A stretch of DNA of 7,178 nt from Desulfosporosinus sp. (GTDB lineage Bacteria; Bacillota; Desulfitobacteriia; Desulfitobacteriales; Desulfitobacteriaceae), in contig JADQBO010000063.1 of NCBI GenBank assembly GCA_016278585.1, positions 1 to 7,178 of the forward strand. The letters run 5' to 3'. The translations under genes were made by a program, and so were the position numbers. Of this stretch, positions 1 to 5,808 are shown piece by piece; position 1 is the first letter of the stretch; each line of letters starts with the position of its first letter. Under the pieces are notes generated by a model. That model searched no databases. It saw only the letters and a program-made list of their open reading frames with translations, and had not been told where the DNA came from.

Positions 1-802
1 CCGAATTTGTACGTAATACCCGCCCCTTTTCATCCGTCACCAGTATCCCGTCATAAGATGAATTAATGACCGTATTTAATTCATCGTTAAATTCGTTTAA
101 GACGCGCAGTTCAGCTAAGGAATTCTCAATTTCAGATATATCTTGAAAAACGCCAACTGCCCCAACTACTTTTCCATCTTCAACAATAGGAGTGCGGTTA
201 CTAATGTATGCATGATTATGGGCTTCAATCCTAAAGTCAAATTGAGGCAGCCCTGTTTTGACAACATCCAGCAACCCTGTTGGGATAATTACATCAGCCA
301 AAGCACCGCCAAGGGCTTCCCCTTGTTTACGCCATGTGAATTTTTCCGCTGCTTTATTAAAGGTCGTAATCTTTCCAAATTCGTCAATAGCAACTATGCC
401 GCTCGTTACAGAATTAGCCACTGCCTCAAAGGTTTTGACGCCTAGTTCCTTCTCTCGATAGATAGCTATTCCTACGATAGCCCGGGTAAGCATCCCCACA
501 ACCTGCTCTTGAGCAAAGACAGGTAACACTTCCGCCATTGAATCCCATACTCCTTGGACATCAGCGCTTGGATCAACCCTAGGGAAATCCGTTTGCATTA
601 TCTCAGCAGCCGTTAGTTGAGGATTGAGAAAAATTTGAGGGTTAGTGAGTTGTCGACGGCTAATAACACCCACCACCCGTTCTAGTGACGTTACCAGTAA
701 TCCATCTGTATCTGAGTCATATAGTTTAGTCAGAATCTCTTCAAGGGTTTCCTCTGCGTTAACACAAACAGGAACAACCATAATCTTTTCAACCTTCATC
801 AT
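1..802 (-). CDS. CBS-PAS domain signalling regulator, N-terminal part (C-terminus beyond left edge)
   Basis: An open frame of 267 codons runs leftward off the window. Residues about 3-52 and 65-115 look like two CBS repeats: an IM..P/D..V start, then VVGVISRRQL and VVGMLTRAIV endings. Residues about 121-230 form a PAS domain (VANSVTSGIVAIDEFGKI... then VVGAVGVFQDISE). After a short helical linker a second PAS begins near residue 243 (SSYDGILVTDEKGRVLRTN). CBS pairs usually bind adenosine nucleotides and PAS domains sense small ligands or redox state. In anaerobic Firmicutes this N-terminal arrangement commonly precedes a sigma-54 AAA+ domain and a Fis-type helix-turn-helix. That is my favoured reading, but the output domain is not visible, and a histidine kinase cannot be excluded. 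The start at 802 is chosen because AGGGA lies 6 nt upstream; ATGs at 799 and 817 are alternatives. It sits beyond the terminator that closes the aro-azl operon, so it is probably a separate transcription unit. Confidence 0.8.
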   Translation of the reverse strand, partial: MMKVEKIMVVPVCVNAEETLEEILTKLYDSDTDGLLVTSLERVVGVISRRQLTNPQIFLNPQLTAAEIMQTDFPRVDPSADVQGVWDSMAEVLPVFAQEQVVGMLTRAIVGIAIYREKELGVKTFEAVANSVTSGIVAIDEFGKITTFNKAAEKFTWRKQGEALGGALADVIIPTGLLDVVKTGLPQFDFRIEAHNHAYISNRTPIVEDGKVVGAVGVFQDISEIENSLAELRVLNEFNDELNTVINSSYDGILVTDEKGRVLRTNS

Positions 803-911
803 GACACTTCCCTGCATACTTCGTGATTTTAGCGATAATACCCATGTCTATGGTCCTACTTCGACAATCCCAATCCACAAATCCTTTTTATTAATTAAAT
901 TTTCTAAAAAT
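803..911 (-). promoter_or_regulatory. 5' region of the CBS-PAS regulator
   Basis: The regulator's promoter must lie in or near this roughly 110-nt, A/T-rich stretch, since a terminator stands immediately upstream of it. I see a ribosome-binding sequence AGGGA 6 nt before the ATG at 802. There is no well-spaced sigma-A -35/-10 pair that I would defend, and no sigma-54 -24/-12 element. Confidence 0.3.
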
Positions 912-945
912 AAGGAGACAAAGGCGTTAGCACCTTTGTCTCCTT
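901..945 (-). terminator. Intrinsic terminator of the aroF-tyrA-aroA-azlC-azlD operon
   Basis: The sequence AAGGAGACAAAGG (912-924) is the perfect reverse complement of CCTTTGTCTCCTT (933-945), giving a 13-bp stem with an 8-nt loop. Read on the minus strand, the stem is followed by TTATTTTTAG, a U-rich tail. It begins about 50 nt after the azlD stop codon. The plus-strand side has no T-run, so it acts for minus-strand transcription. It separates the operon from the downstream regulator gene. Confidence 0.9.
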
Positions 946-995
946 TGGGATCCTTATATTTAATTTGAGCACGAGTCATCCGCATTTTCTAAAAC

Positions 996-1316
996 TTAAA
1001 GCAGTAATTTATCCAAACCCCAAAACACAGTCATTCCGAAGATGATTCCCAGAAAAAGATTTGGGACGTATCTGGAAAAAAGAAACGTCAACATTCCTGC
1101 CCATAAAAAGGGGTTATGCATGACGACGATCGTTCCCGTTGGTGTCACCAACTCCGGAATGACTAAGGCAGCAAGTAAGGCAATCGGAACAAGTTCAATA
1201 AAATCCCGGGCAAAGCCCTTAACATTTTTCCCTTTAAATAAAAGAAAAGGCAACACACGCGACCCATAAGTGACGACCGTCATTAATAGCACCGTTAATA
1301 GCAGTTGAACTGACAT
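996..1316 (-). CDS. azlD: AzlD-type small subunit of amino-acid exporter
   Basis: This 106-residue, very hydrophobic protein is the usual AzlD size. It shows the family's N-terminal motif TYGSRVLPF (residues 16-24), with the Thr, Arg and Pro that are typical. The central hydrophobic stretch is FIELVPIALLAALVIPEL (39-56), and two further membrane segments follow (about 70-80 and 86-98). AzlD-type proteins act in the inner membrane together with AzlC-type proteins; known pairs (AzlCD of Bacillus, YgaZH of E. coli) export branched-chain amino acids or analogues. The start ATG is 2 nt after the azlC stop, and its ribosome-binding site (AAGGGAAGG) lies within the last azlC codons, so the two subunits are probably translationally coupled. 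It is the last gene of the operon, followed by the terminator near 912-945. The actual substrate here is not shown by the sequence. Confidence 0.9.
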   Translation of the reverse strand: MSVQLLLTVLLMTVVTYGSRVLPFLLFKGKNVKGFARDFIELVPIALLAALVIPELVTPTGTIVVMHNPFLWAGMLTFLFSRYVPNLFLGIIFGMTVFWGLDKLLL

Positions 1317-1318
1317 GG

Positions 1319-2098
1319 CTACCTTCCCTTCTCTAATGAAGAGCTTTGCTGGCTGCTCTTTTGGTTAATTCCAAGTTGAGTAGGCACTTTTCTCCCCCGC
1401 CACCATGCCCCAATTCCTGCAGCAAGGGCTACGCTTATAATTAAATAAATTTTCCCCGGAATGAGCAGTTTCAAGACGACAGCTAGGACAGCTGCTAGGA
1501 GATAGGTCATATAGTTTTTCTTAGACAAGGATGACGTTGTTAAAATAATGAATAATGCCAAGAGGGCGAATTGAAAACCCGTGAACTGAACAGGTAACCA
1601 TTTACCAATTAGACCACCTAAGATTGTGAAAATGACCCACGAAGCAAAAGCACCTAAATTAATCCCCAACATGACCCTACGGCGGTTTTCCTCCCCATCT
1701 ATATCCTTCAAAACCTTTGTATTAAGTACAAAGGTTTCATCGGTCAGGCCTTGGGCCAAGCTCATTGACCAGGGAAGTGTTCTTTCTGGAAAAAAAGGAA
1801 CCACCGATAAGCCCATCAAAAAATGTCGAATATTAATAATTAAGGTGGTGACACCAATCATCAAGGGGGTAGCCCCTTGATGGAGCATTTCAATAGCAAT
1901 AAACTGAGAAGCACCTGCAAACACAAAGAAAGACATCAGTCCGGCTTCCCAAAAGGTTAAGCCGAACTGAGTCGCTAGAATCCCGAATGTAATAGCTACT
2001 GGCGCATACCCAATTACAATGGTCAGGGATTGCCTCAAACCATAGGTAAAGCCCTTATCCATCAGTTGCTGGGCTTCCTTTTCATTCTTGTTAGGCAT
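1319..2098 (-). CDS. azlC: AzlC-type large subunit of amino-acid exporter
   Basis: A 259-residue polytopic membrane protein of the AzlC/YgaZ family. Visible family features are GYAPVAITFGILA (residues 30-42), FAGASQF (60-66), NIRHFLMG (89-96), TDETF (119-123), and C-terminal hydrophobic segments around 152-166, 175-188, 197-212 and 217-231. It ends in a polar tail of about 25 residues (GRKVPTQ... to LEKGR), slightly longer than usual. It should form an efflux complex with the AzlD encoded next. The annotated ATG is 4 nt after the aroA stop, with only a weak ribosome-binding sequence. Met13 (2062) has AAGGAAG 11 nt upstream and is an alternative start; residues 1-12 are polar and could be absent. 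Its position directly behind aroA, in a single operon with aromatic amino-acid genes, makes an aromatic or related export substrate plausible, but this is inference. Confidence 0.92.
   Translation of the reverse strand: MPNKNEKEAQQLMDKGFTYGLRQSLTIVIGYAPVAITFGILATQFGLTFWEAGLMSFFVFAGASQFIAIEMLHQGATPLMIGVTTLIINIRHFLMGLSVVPFFPERTLPWSMSLAQGLTDETFVLNTKVLKDIDGEENRRRVMLGINLGAFASWVIFTILGGLIGKWLPVQFTGFQFALLALFIILTTSSLSKKNYMTYLLAAVLAVVLKLLIPGKIYLIISVALAAGIGAWWRGRKVPTQLGINQKSSQQSSSLEKGR
1711..1737 (-). repeat. Perfect 11-bp inverted repeat inside azlC
   Basis: AAACCTTTGTA (1711-1721) and TACAAAGGTTT (1727-1737) are exact reverse complements around a 5-nt loop. The repeat lies in the azlC codons for about residues 121-129 (ETFVLNTKV). 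On the minus strand the right arm runs into TTTTG, a short U-stretch that is weaker than that of a normal terminator. Such a stem could pause transcription, guide RNA processing or simply be a codon coincidence. Confidence 0.6.
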
Positions 2099-2102
2099 TT
2101 CA

Positions 2103-3389
2103 TCATCCAGCTACTTTCTTAATCACAGTTAAAAATTCAGGGTACGATACATCCGCAGCAGCCATGTCTTCTACACTTACACCTTCCTTAGACAGCATAC
2201 CAGCGATTGCCCACGACATAGCCAACCGATGATCTCCAAAGCTATTGGCATGCCCCCCGTACAAGGAAGTTTGACCTTGGATGCGTAACCCATCGGGGAG
2301 TTCCTCAACTTTAGCCCCCAGGGCATTTAAGCCCTCAACTACCGTACGGATCCGATCAGTTTCCTTAACTCTTAGTTCTGCAGCATCTCGAATAACCGTT
2401 TCCCCTTCAGCAAAGCTCGCAGCTACGGCCAAAATAGGAATTTCATCAATCAGCCGCGGAATTATGTCCCCAGCTATTTCGATCCCCTTAAGTATTGCAG
2501 GGCGAACACGAAGGGTTGCTCTAGGCTCACCACAGATTTCTGAGGCGTCAAGGACTTCAATATCTGCACCCATAGCTTTTAAAACATCTAAGATTCCCGT
2601 ACGAGTTGGGTTCACACCTACGTCCGGCAAAATAATCTCACCTTGTCCAACTAAACTTCCTAAGACAAGAAAAAAGGCTGCCGATGATATATCTCCCGGT
2701 ACGGAAACAGCTTGACCCTTTAGGCGTCCGCCCCCCTGAACCCGTACCACGGTCTGATTACTTCGAACATCGACTCCGAAACCCCTTAGCATACGTTCAG
2801 TATGATCCCTCGATAGAGCGGGCTCCTCGACGGAAGTTTCACCGCGCGCTCTTAACCCGGCTAGGAGGATGGCTGATTTGATTTGAGCTGAAGGGACAGC
2901 TGTTCGAAAGCTTTGTCCCTGCAACTGACCACCTAACATGGTTAAGGGGGCCAAATTCCCTGCTTGACGGCCCATAATTTGGGCACCCATCTGCTTAAGA
3001 GGATCTGTGACCCGACGCATAGGCCGTGACCGAAGTGACTCGTCTCCGCTCATTGTGACGGTGAAAGGACTTCCGGCCAAGGCTCCAAGCATTAACCTAA
3101 AGGTCGTCCCTGAATTCCCAGCGTCAAGAACGTCTATTGGCTCTTGCCACGTTTCCATGCCCTCGCCTCGAATCCAAACCTCGGTTCCTTGTCTTTCCCA
3201 GGGGACTCCCAGCTGTTTTAAACAGCGTAGCGTACTTAAACAGTCCTGTCCTAATAGGAAATTTGAGACATGTGTTTCCCCATGGGCCATTCCGCCAAAG
3301 AGCGCCGCCCTATGAGAAATCGACTTATCGCCAGGAACTCTGATTTCGCCTCCCAAATGATTGACAGGCTTTATAAACACGCCTCGCAT
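2103..3389 (-). CDS. aroA: 3-phosphoshikimate 1-carboxyvinyltransferase (EPSP synthase)
   Basis: The enzyme joins shikimate 3-phosphate and phosphoenolpyruvate to give EPSP, the step before chorismate synthase, in the cytoplasm. At 428 residues it is full length. Visible motifs are GDKSISHR (20-27, substrate-binding Lys22), AGNSGTTFRLMLG (90-102), LRSRPMRR (119-126), SAQIK (167-171), RDHTE (194-198), NPTRTG (260-265), the catalytic Asp in LIDEIPILA (Asp315), VKETDR (341-346) and GDHRLAMS (385-392). The combination GDKS, SAQIK, RDHTE and NPTR is the signature used to define class II EPSP synthases. The residue corresponding to the glyphosate-determining position of CP4 (Ala) is Gly94 here, so the class II label alone does not establish tolerance. 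The start ATG has AGGGGGT 8 nt upstream. It begins 18 nt after tyrA, and azlC follows after 4 nt. Confidence 0.97.
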   Translation of the reverse strand: MRGVFIKPVNHLGGEIRVPGDKSISHRAALFGGMAHGETHVSNFLLGQDCLSTLRCLKQLGVPWERQGTEVWIRGEGMETWQEPIDVLDAGNSGTTFRLMLGALAGSPFTVTMSGDESLRSRPMRRVTDPLKQMGAQIMGRQAGNLAPLTMLGGQLQGQSFRTAVPSAQIKSAILLAGLRARGETSVEEPALSRDHTERMLRGFGVDVRSNQTVVRVQGGGRLKGQAVSVPGDISSAAFFLVLGSLVGQGEIILPDVGVNPTRTGILDVLKAMGADIEVLDASEICGEPRATLRVRPAILKGIEIAGDIIPRLIDEIPILAVAASFAEGETVIRDAAELRVKETDRIRTVVEGLNALGAKVEELPDGLRIQGQTSLYGGHANSFGDHRLAMSWAIAGMLSKEGVSVEDMAAADVSYPEFLTVIKKVAG

Positions 3390-3407
3390 AGATGTTGACC
3401 CCCTACG

Positions 3408-4328
3408 TTAATTAATCCTTTCCCGCACCACATGAGCCTTTCGAAACGCTTCAGCAATAGTCTCTCCGTCTCCCTGCTGAAGGCACTCCTTTAATTCCTT
3501 AATCCTTTGTTCCCACAGAGTAAGTCCCCCTAGGATAGCATCAGCATTTCTGACCATAATTTCCTTCCACATTTCAGGGGAACTGTCTGCGATACGAGTC
3601 ATATCCCGGAAACTCCGGCCTGCTAACTCTAGGGCTGATCCTTCATCTTTAGAAATATCCTGGGTGGCTAAGGTTAAGGCTACCGCTAACAAATGGGGGA
3701 TATGACTAACCATTGCCACTTCTATATCATGCTCTCCAGGCTCTCGAAATACGACGTTAGCCCCAAATCCCCGGACAGTTTCCACGAGTTTCTGAAGCAC
3801 CTGTTTCGGACACGTTTCCGCTGGAGTAAGGACATAGGGATACCCGCGAAAAAGGTTAGGATCGGCAACCCCAAAACCAGACTGTTCCGAACCCGTCATC
3901 GGGTGTCCACCAATAAAATAAACGTCTTGAGAATTGATTTTAGTATCTATAGCTGCTTTATGGCATATCTCACCCTTCAAGCTTCCTACATCTGTTACAA
4001 TCGCCCCCTTGGGAATCTTGCCTAACAATCGCTCAAGACCATTCTCCAACGCTGGGAGAGGAAGAGCTAAAACGATCAAATCGACGTCTAAGAATTCTGG
4101 CATGGAGGTCCAACCTGTTTGAAGCCACCCTCGCCTCACCCCTTCATCGATACTGGCCTTTTCCGAGTCGACTGCAAAGACATTCCAACCAGCCTGATGT
4201 AAAGCTCCAGCCCAAGACCCACCAATCAGTCCTAAACCGAGAATGCAGGCCCGCGGAATCCGAAGGCCTAACCATCCCGGTGTTAAATTCTCTTCATTAT
4301 TAGGGGGTATAAATTCCTTAATCGGCAC
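3408..4328 (-). CDS. tyrA: Prephenate dehydrogenase, without ACT domain
   Basis: Oxidative decarboxylation of prephenate to 4-hydroxyphenylpyruvate, the tyrosine branch. An N-terminal dinucleotide fold is seen as GLGLIGGS (31-38), with an acidic residue at the end of the second strand (Asp54) that suggests NAD preference. Prephenate-site motifs follow: TDVGSLK (112-118), GGHPMTGSEQSG (140-151), SHIPH (208-212) and RSFRDMTRIADSSPEMW (238-254). They place likely active-site residues at Ser116, His142, one of the histidines at 209/212, and Arg245. At 306 residues the protein ends soon after the helical domain. It lacks the C-terminal ACT domain of longer Bacillus-type TyrA (about 370 residues), so ACT-mediated feedback is not expected. 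The start is GTG at 4328: an in-frame stop lies three codons upstream and no other standard start precedes the Rossmann fold. It overlaps the end of aroF by 11 nt, with GGGGGAAG about 9 nt upstream, indicating translational coupling. Confidence 0.95.
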   Translation of the reverse strand: MPIKEFIPPNNEENLTPGWLGLRIPRACILGLGLIGGSWAGALHQAGWNVFAVDSEKASIDEGVRRGWLQTGWTSMPEFLDVDLIVLALPLPALENGLERLLGKIPKGAIVTDVGSLKGEICHKAAIDTKINSQDVYFIGGHPMTGSEQSGFGVADPNLFRGYPYVLTPAETCPKQVLQKLVETVRGFGANVVFREPGEHDIEVAMVSHIPHLLAVALTLATQDISKDEGSALELAGRSFRDMTRIADSSPEMWKEIMVRNADAILGGLTLWEQRIKELKECLQQGDGETIAEAFRKAHVVRERIN

Positions 4329-5355
4329 CCTTACTCACTTCCCCCAACTCACGATCTAGTGCAGAGGTAAGCTTACCTAAATCAATCATCATCCTTTGGA
4401 ATCGCTCAGGGGTTAAAGACTGTTTTCCATCTGACACAGCCTTTTCAGGTTGTGGATGAACTTCTATAATCAAGCCATCTGCTCCTGCAGCAAGAGCTGC
4501 TTTTGCCATAGGAGGAACCAATTGCCATTTGCCTGTTCCATGACTAGGGTCAATAATGACTGGTAAATGAGAAAGAGCATGCAAGGCAGGGACCATACTT
4601 AAATCAAGGGTATTCCGGGTATAACTCTCAAAGGTTCGGATCCCTCGCTCACAGAACATAACTTGATAATTCCCACCATCCATAATATATTCGGCAGCCA
4701 TCATCCATTCTTCTAAGGTTGCAGAGGGCCCTCTCTTAAGAAGAATTGGTTTCCCAGACTTAGCAGCTTCTTTAAGGAGGATAAAGTTCTGCATGTTTCG
4801 GGCACCTATTTGAAGAACATCTGCATAATGAGCCACCAAAGAAACGTCCCGAGCATCGATAACTTCAGTAATCACCAAAAGGCCCGTTTTTTCTCGAGCT
4901 TCTGCCAAATAACGTAACCCTTCTTCCTCCAACCCTTGAAAGGAATATGGAGAAGTACGGGGTTTAAAGGCTCCACCACGCAAGAAAGTAGCACCGGCTT
5001 CGCGCACTGCTTGTGCTGTTTCCAGGATCTGAGCTTTACTTTCAACCGCACAGGGCCCTGCCATTACGTGGACCTTGTTGCCCCCAATTTCCTGTTCACC
5101 AATACGAATTATAGTATCTGTCTGGTGAAACTCACGGCTAACCAATTTATACGGTGCCAGAATGGGTACAACTTTTTCTACGCAAGGTAAGGCTTCTAAA
5201 TCGAGGGCTTCAAGTCGTGTGCGATCCCCAATAGCCCCCATAATCGTTTTCTCTACCCCTTGGGAAAGATGAACTTTGAATCCCTCTTCCGTTAAACGTG
5301 TGGAAACCTCTTCAATCTGCTCTACCGTCGAACCCATTTTCATAACTACAATCAT
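4318..5355 (-). CDS. aroF: 3-deoxy-7-phosphoheptulonate (DAHP) synthase, type I-beta with N-terminal ferredoxin-like domain
   Basis: Condenses phosphoenolpyruvate and erythrose 4-phosphate to DAHP, the entry to the shikimate pathway. The 345-residue protein has two parts. Residues about 1-65 (MIVVMKMGST...) form a small ferredoxin-like domain of the Thermotoga maritima type, known there to bind tyrosine for feedback inhibition. The rest is the catalytic barrel. Barrel motifs are MAGPCAVES (98-106), RGGAFKPRTSPYSFQG (126-141), IGARNMQNF (183-191), LLKRG (205-209), IIDPSHGTGK (267-276) and EVHPQPEKAVSDGKQSL (298-314). The expected metal ligands are Cys102, His272, Glu298 and Asp309. There is no fused chorismate mutase, unlike the Bacillus enzyme. 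The ATG has AAAGGGG 8 nt upstream. It is the first gene of the operon and is preceded by a leader of roughly 290 nt with a terminator hairpin. As the pathway entry point it is the logical control step. Confidence 0.97.
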   Translation of the reverse strand: MIVVMKMGSTVEQIEEVSTRLTEEGFKVHLSQGVEKTIMGAIGDRTRLEALDLEALPCVEKVVPILAPYKLVSREFHQTDTIIRIGEQEIGGNKVHVMAGPCAVESKAQILETAQAVREAGATFLRGGAFKPRTSPYSFQGLEEEGLRYLAEAREKTGLLVITEVIDARDVSLVAHYADVLQIGARNMQNFILLKEAAKSGKPILLKRGPSATLEEWMMAAEYIMDGGNYQVMFCERGIRTFESYTRNTLDLSMVPALHALSHLPVIIDPSHGTGKWQLVPPMAKAALAAGADGLIIEVHPQPEKAVSDGKQSLTPERFQRMMIDLGKLTSALDRELGEVSKGAD

Positions 5356-5421
5356 TTCCCTGACCCCTTTCTACCATTCTACAGTTTCTAATTTTTACCT
5401 ACTTTACATTATTATGCATTG

Positions 5422-5443
5422 AACTAGCTCTCTGAGCTTAGTT
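5422..5443 (-). repeat. Leader hairpin between attenuator and aroF
   Basis: On the minus strand AACTAAGCTC pairs with GAGCTAGTT around a 3-nt loop (AGA): 9 bp with a single bulged A. No U-tract follows, so it is not a terminator. It lies about 70 nt upstream of the aroF start, after the terminator hairpin, and would be present only in read-through transcripts. It may stabilise the mRNA or take part in an alternative fold. Confidence 0.5.
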
Positions 5444-5494
5444 GCTCCCTTTGGTGATGATAATTTCCTTCAAGCAGAATGAGAGCCTGACTAC

Positions 5495-5522
5495 AAAAAA
5501 GCACCCTTATTAGAGGGTGCTT
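5495..5522 (-). terminator. Terminator hairpin in the aroF leader (likely attenuator)
   Basis: AAGCACCCT (5499-5507) and AGGGTGCTT (5514-5522) are perfect reverse complements with a 6-nt loop. On the minus strand the stem ends in a run of six T (two in the stem, four after it), the standard intrinsic-terminator form. The plus-strand side has no T-run. No minus-strand gene lies upstream that it could close, since cls points the other way. It must therefore end either a leader transcript of the aro operon or a small RNA. It lies 140 nt before the aroF start codon. Confidence 0.8.
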
Positions 5523-5531
5523 AGCTCCTAA

Positions 5532-5618
5532 TCATCGCGCCCATCCTACAATCCTACCAATCTCAAAAAATACCACCATTCTACTATAGGCTTTGCCAAG
5601 CAAAGCTTCCCCACACAT
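5532..5618 (-). CDS. Possible leader peptide upstream of aroF (28 codons)
   Basis: An ATG at 5618 opens 28 codons ending in TGA, 9 nt before the terminator stem. An internal ATG at 5579 would give a 15-residue version beginning MVVFFEIGR and ending GWAR. The frame holds one Tyr, two adjacent Phe and one Trp codon; the Trp codon is three codons before the stop. This fits a leader peptide that senses aromatic amino acids. Against it, neither ATG has a good ribosome-binding site, and four aromatics in 28 codons is only mildly enriched. An overlapping frame from a GTG at 5616 would give a 10-residue peptide with Trp, Phe and Trp codons, so the reading frame is uncertain. Confidence 0.3.
   Translation of the reverse strand: MCGEALLGKAYSRMVVFFEIGRIVGWAR
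5590..5606 (-). repeat. Short hairpin within the aroF leader
   Basis: GCTTTGC and GCAAAGC form a perfect 7-bp stem with a 3-nt loop, about 70 nt upstream of the terminator hairpin and inside the possible leader ORF. It could be an early pause hairpin, as in classical attenuators, or take part in alternative pairing. Confidence 0.4.
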
Positions 5619-5647
5619 TTTCAAAGTACGGAATTTAAATATAAATT

Positions 5648-5677
5648 ATCTTACCATAGAAAGGACTCTCCTAACAA
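5648..5677 (-). promoter_or_regulatory. Candidate sigma-A promoter for the aroF operon
   Basis: On the minus strand TTGTTA (5677-5672) and TAAGAT (5653-5648) are separated by 18 nt. A TGG just before the -10 gives an extended -10. Each hexamer matches consensus at four of six positions. Transcription from here would include both the leader ORF candidate and the terminator. It is the best pair I see upstream of the leader, but it is unproven. Confidence 0.4.
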
Positions 5678-5731
5678 CCCCTAGAATAACAAAACCTTTA
5701 TCCATATAGGAACCTTAAATGCAAAGCAACA

Positions 5732-5760
5732 TTTTCAATTATTGACTAATAGAGTATACT
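5732..5760 (+). promoter_or_regulatory. Candidate sigma-A promoter for cls
   Basis: TTTTCA (5732-5737) and TATACT (5755-5760) are 17 nt apart, and the start codon of the cardiolipin synthase follows about 48 nt later. The -10 matches five of six consensus bases and the -35 four of six. A nearby TTGACT (5742-5747) is a better -35 sequence but has no -10 at a workable distance. Confidence 0.4.
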
Positions 5761-5808
5761 TTGAGCAGGACCTTAATGTTACCTTTTTAAAATTTAGAGG
5801 TGAGGGTT

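Larger units (their letters stand above)
5356..5808. other. Divergent intergenic region between aroF and cls
   Basis: This 453-nt, A/T-rich stretch carries the regulatory sequences of two diverging units. About 290 nt on the aroF side would be untranslated leader if the candidate promoter at 5648-5677 is real. It contains a leader ORF candidate, a terminator and another hairpin, described separately. The right-hand part (about 5680-5808) holds the cls promoter candidate and ribosome-binding site. I looked for T-box hallmarks and for TRAP-type (G/U)AG repeats at 2-3 nt spacing and did not find convincing ones. Confidence 0.7.

Noticed and set aside
143..968. Plus-strand open frames of 67-107 codons opposite and beside the regulator
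   Set aside because: Most lie opposite a minus-strand frame with clear CBS and PAS motifs. They lack domain-like sequence, and the 645-968 frame runs across the start of the regulator and through the terminator.
3211..3227. Near-palindrome GCTGTTTTAAACAGC within aroA
   Set aside because: The 7-bp arms have only a one-base centre, so it cannot form a useful RNA hairpin; it is readily explained by the codons of the surrounding conserved protein.
1042..5190. Numerous plus-strand open frames of 62-144 codons across the aro-azl operon
   Set aside because: All are antisense to well-recognised enzymes and transporters and show no family motifs or ribosome-binding sites that would support them.
5373..5584. 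Ten-base direct repeat ACCATTCTAC at 5373-5382 and 5575-5584
   Set aside because: It is short and in A/T-rich sequence; one copy lies near the aroF ribosome-binding site and the other in the leader ORF, with no shared context.
5356..5590. TRAP-type (G/U)AG repeat site
   Set aside because: UAG and GAG triplets are frequent in the leader, including a near-tandem GTAGGAT pair, but spacings are mostly 5-8 nt rather than the 2-3 nt needed.
5495..5640. T-box riboswitch upstream of aroF
   Set aside because: GGTGGTA at about 5577-5571 recalls part of the T-box motif, but the ACCGCG portion is missing, the terminator does not pair in the T-box way, and there is too little sequence after the candidate promoter for a full Stem I.
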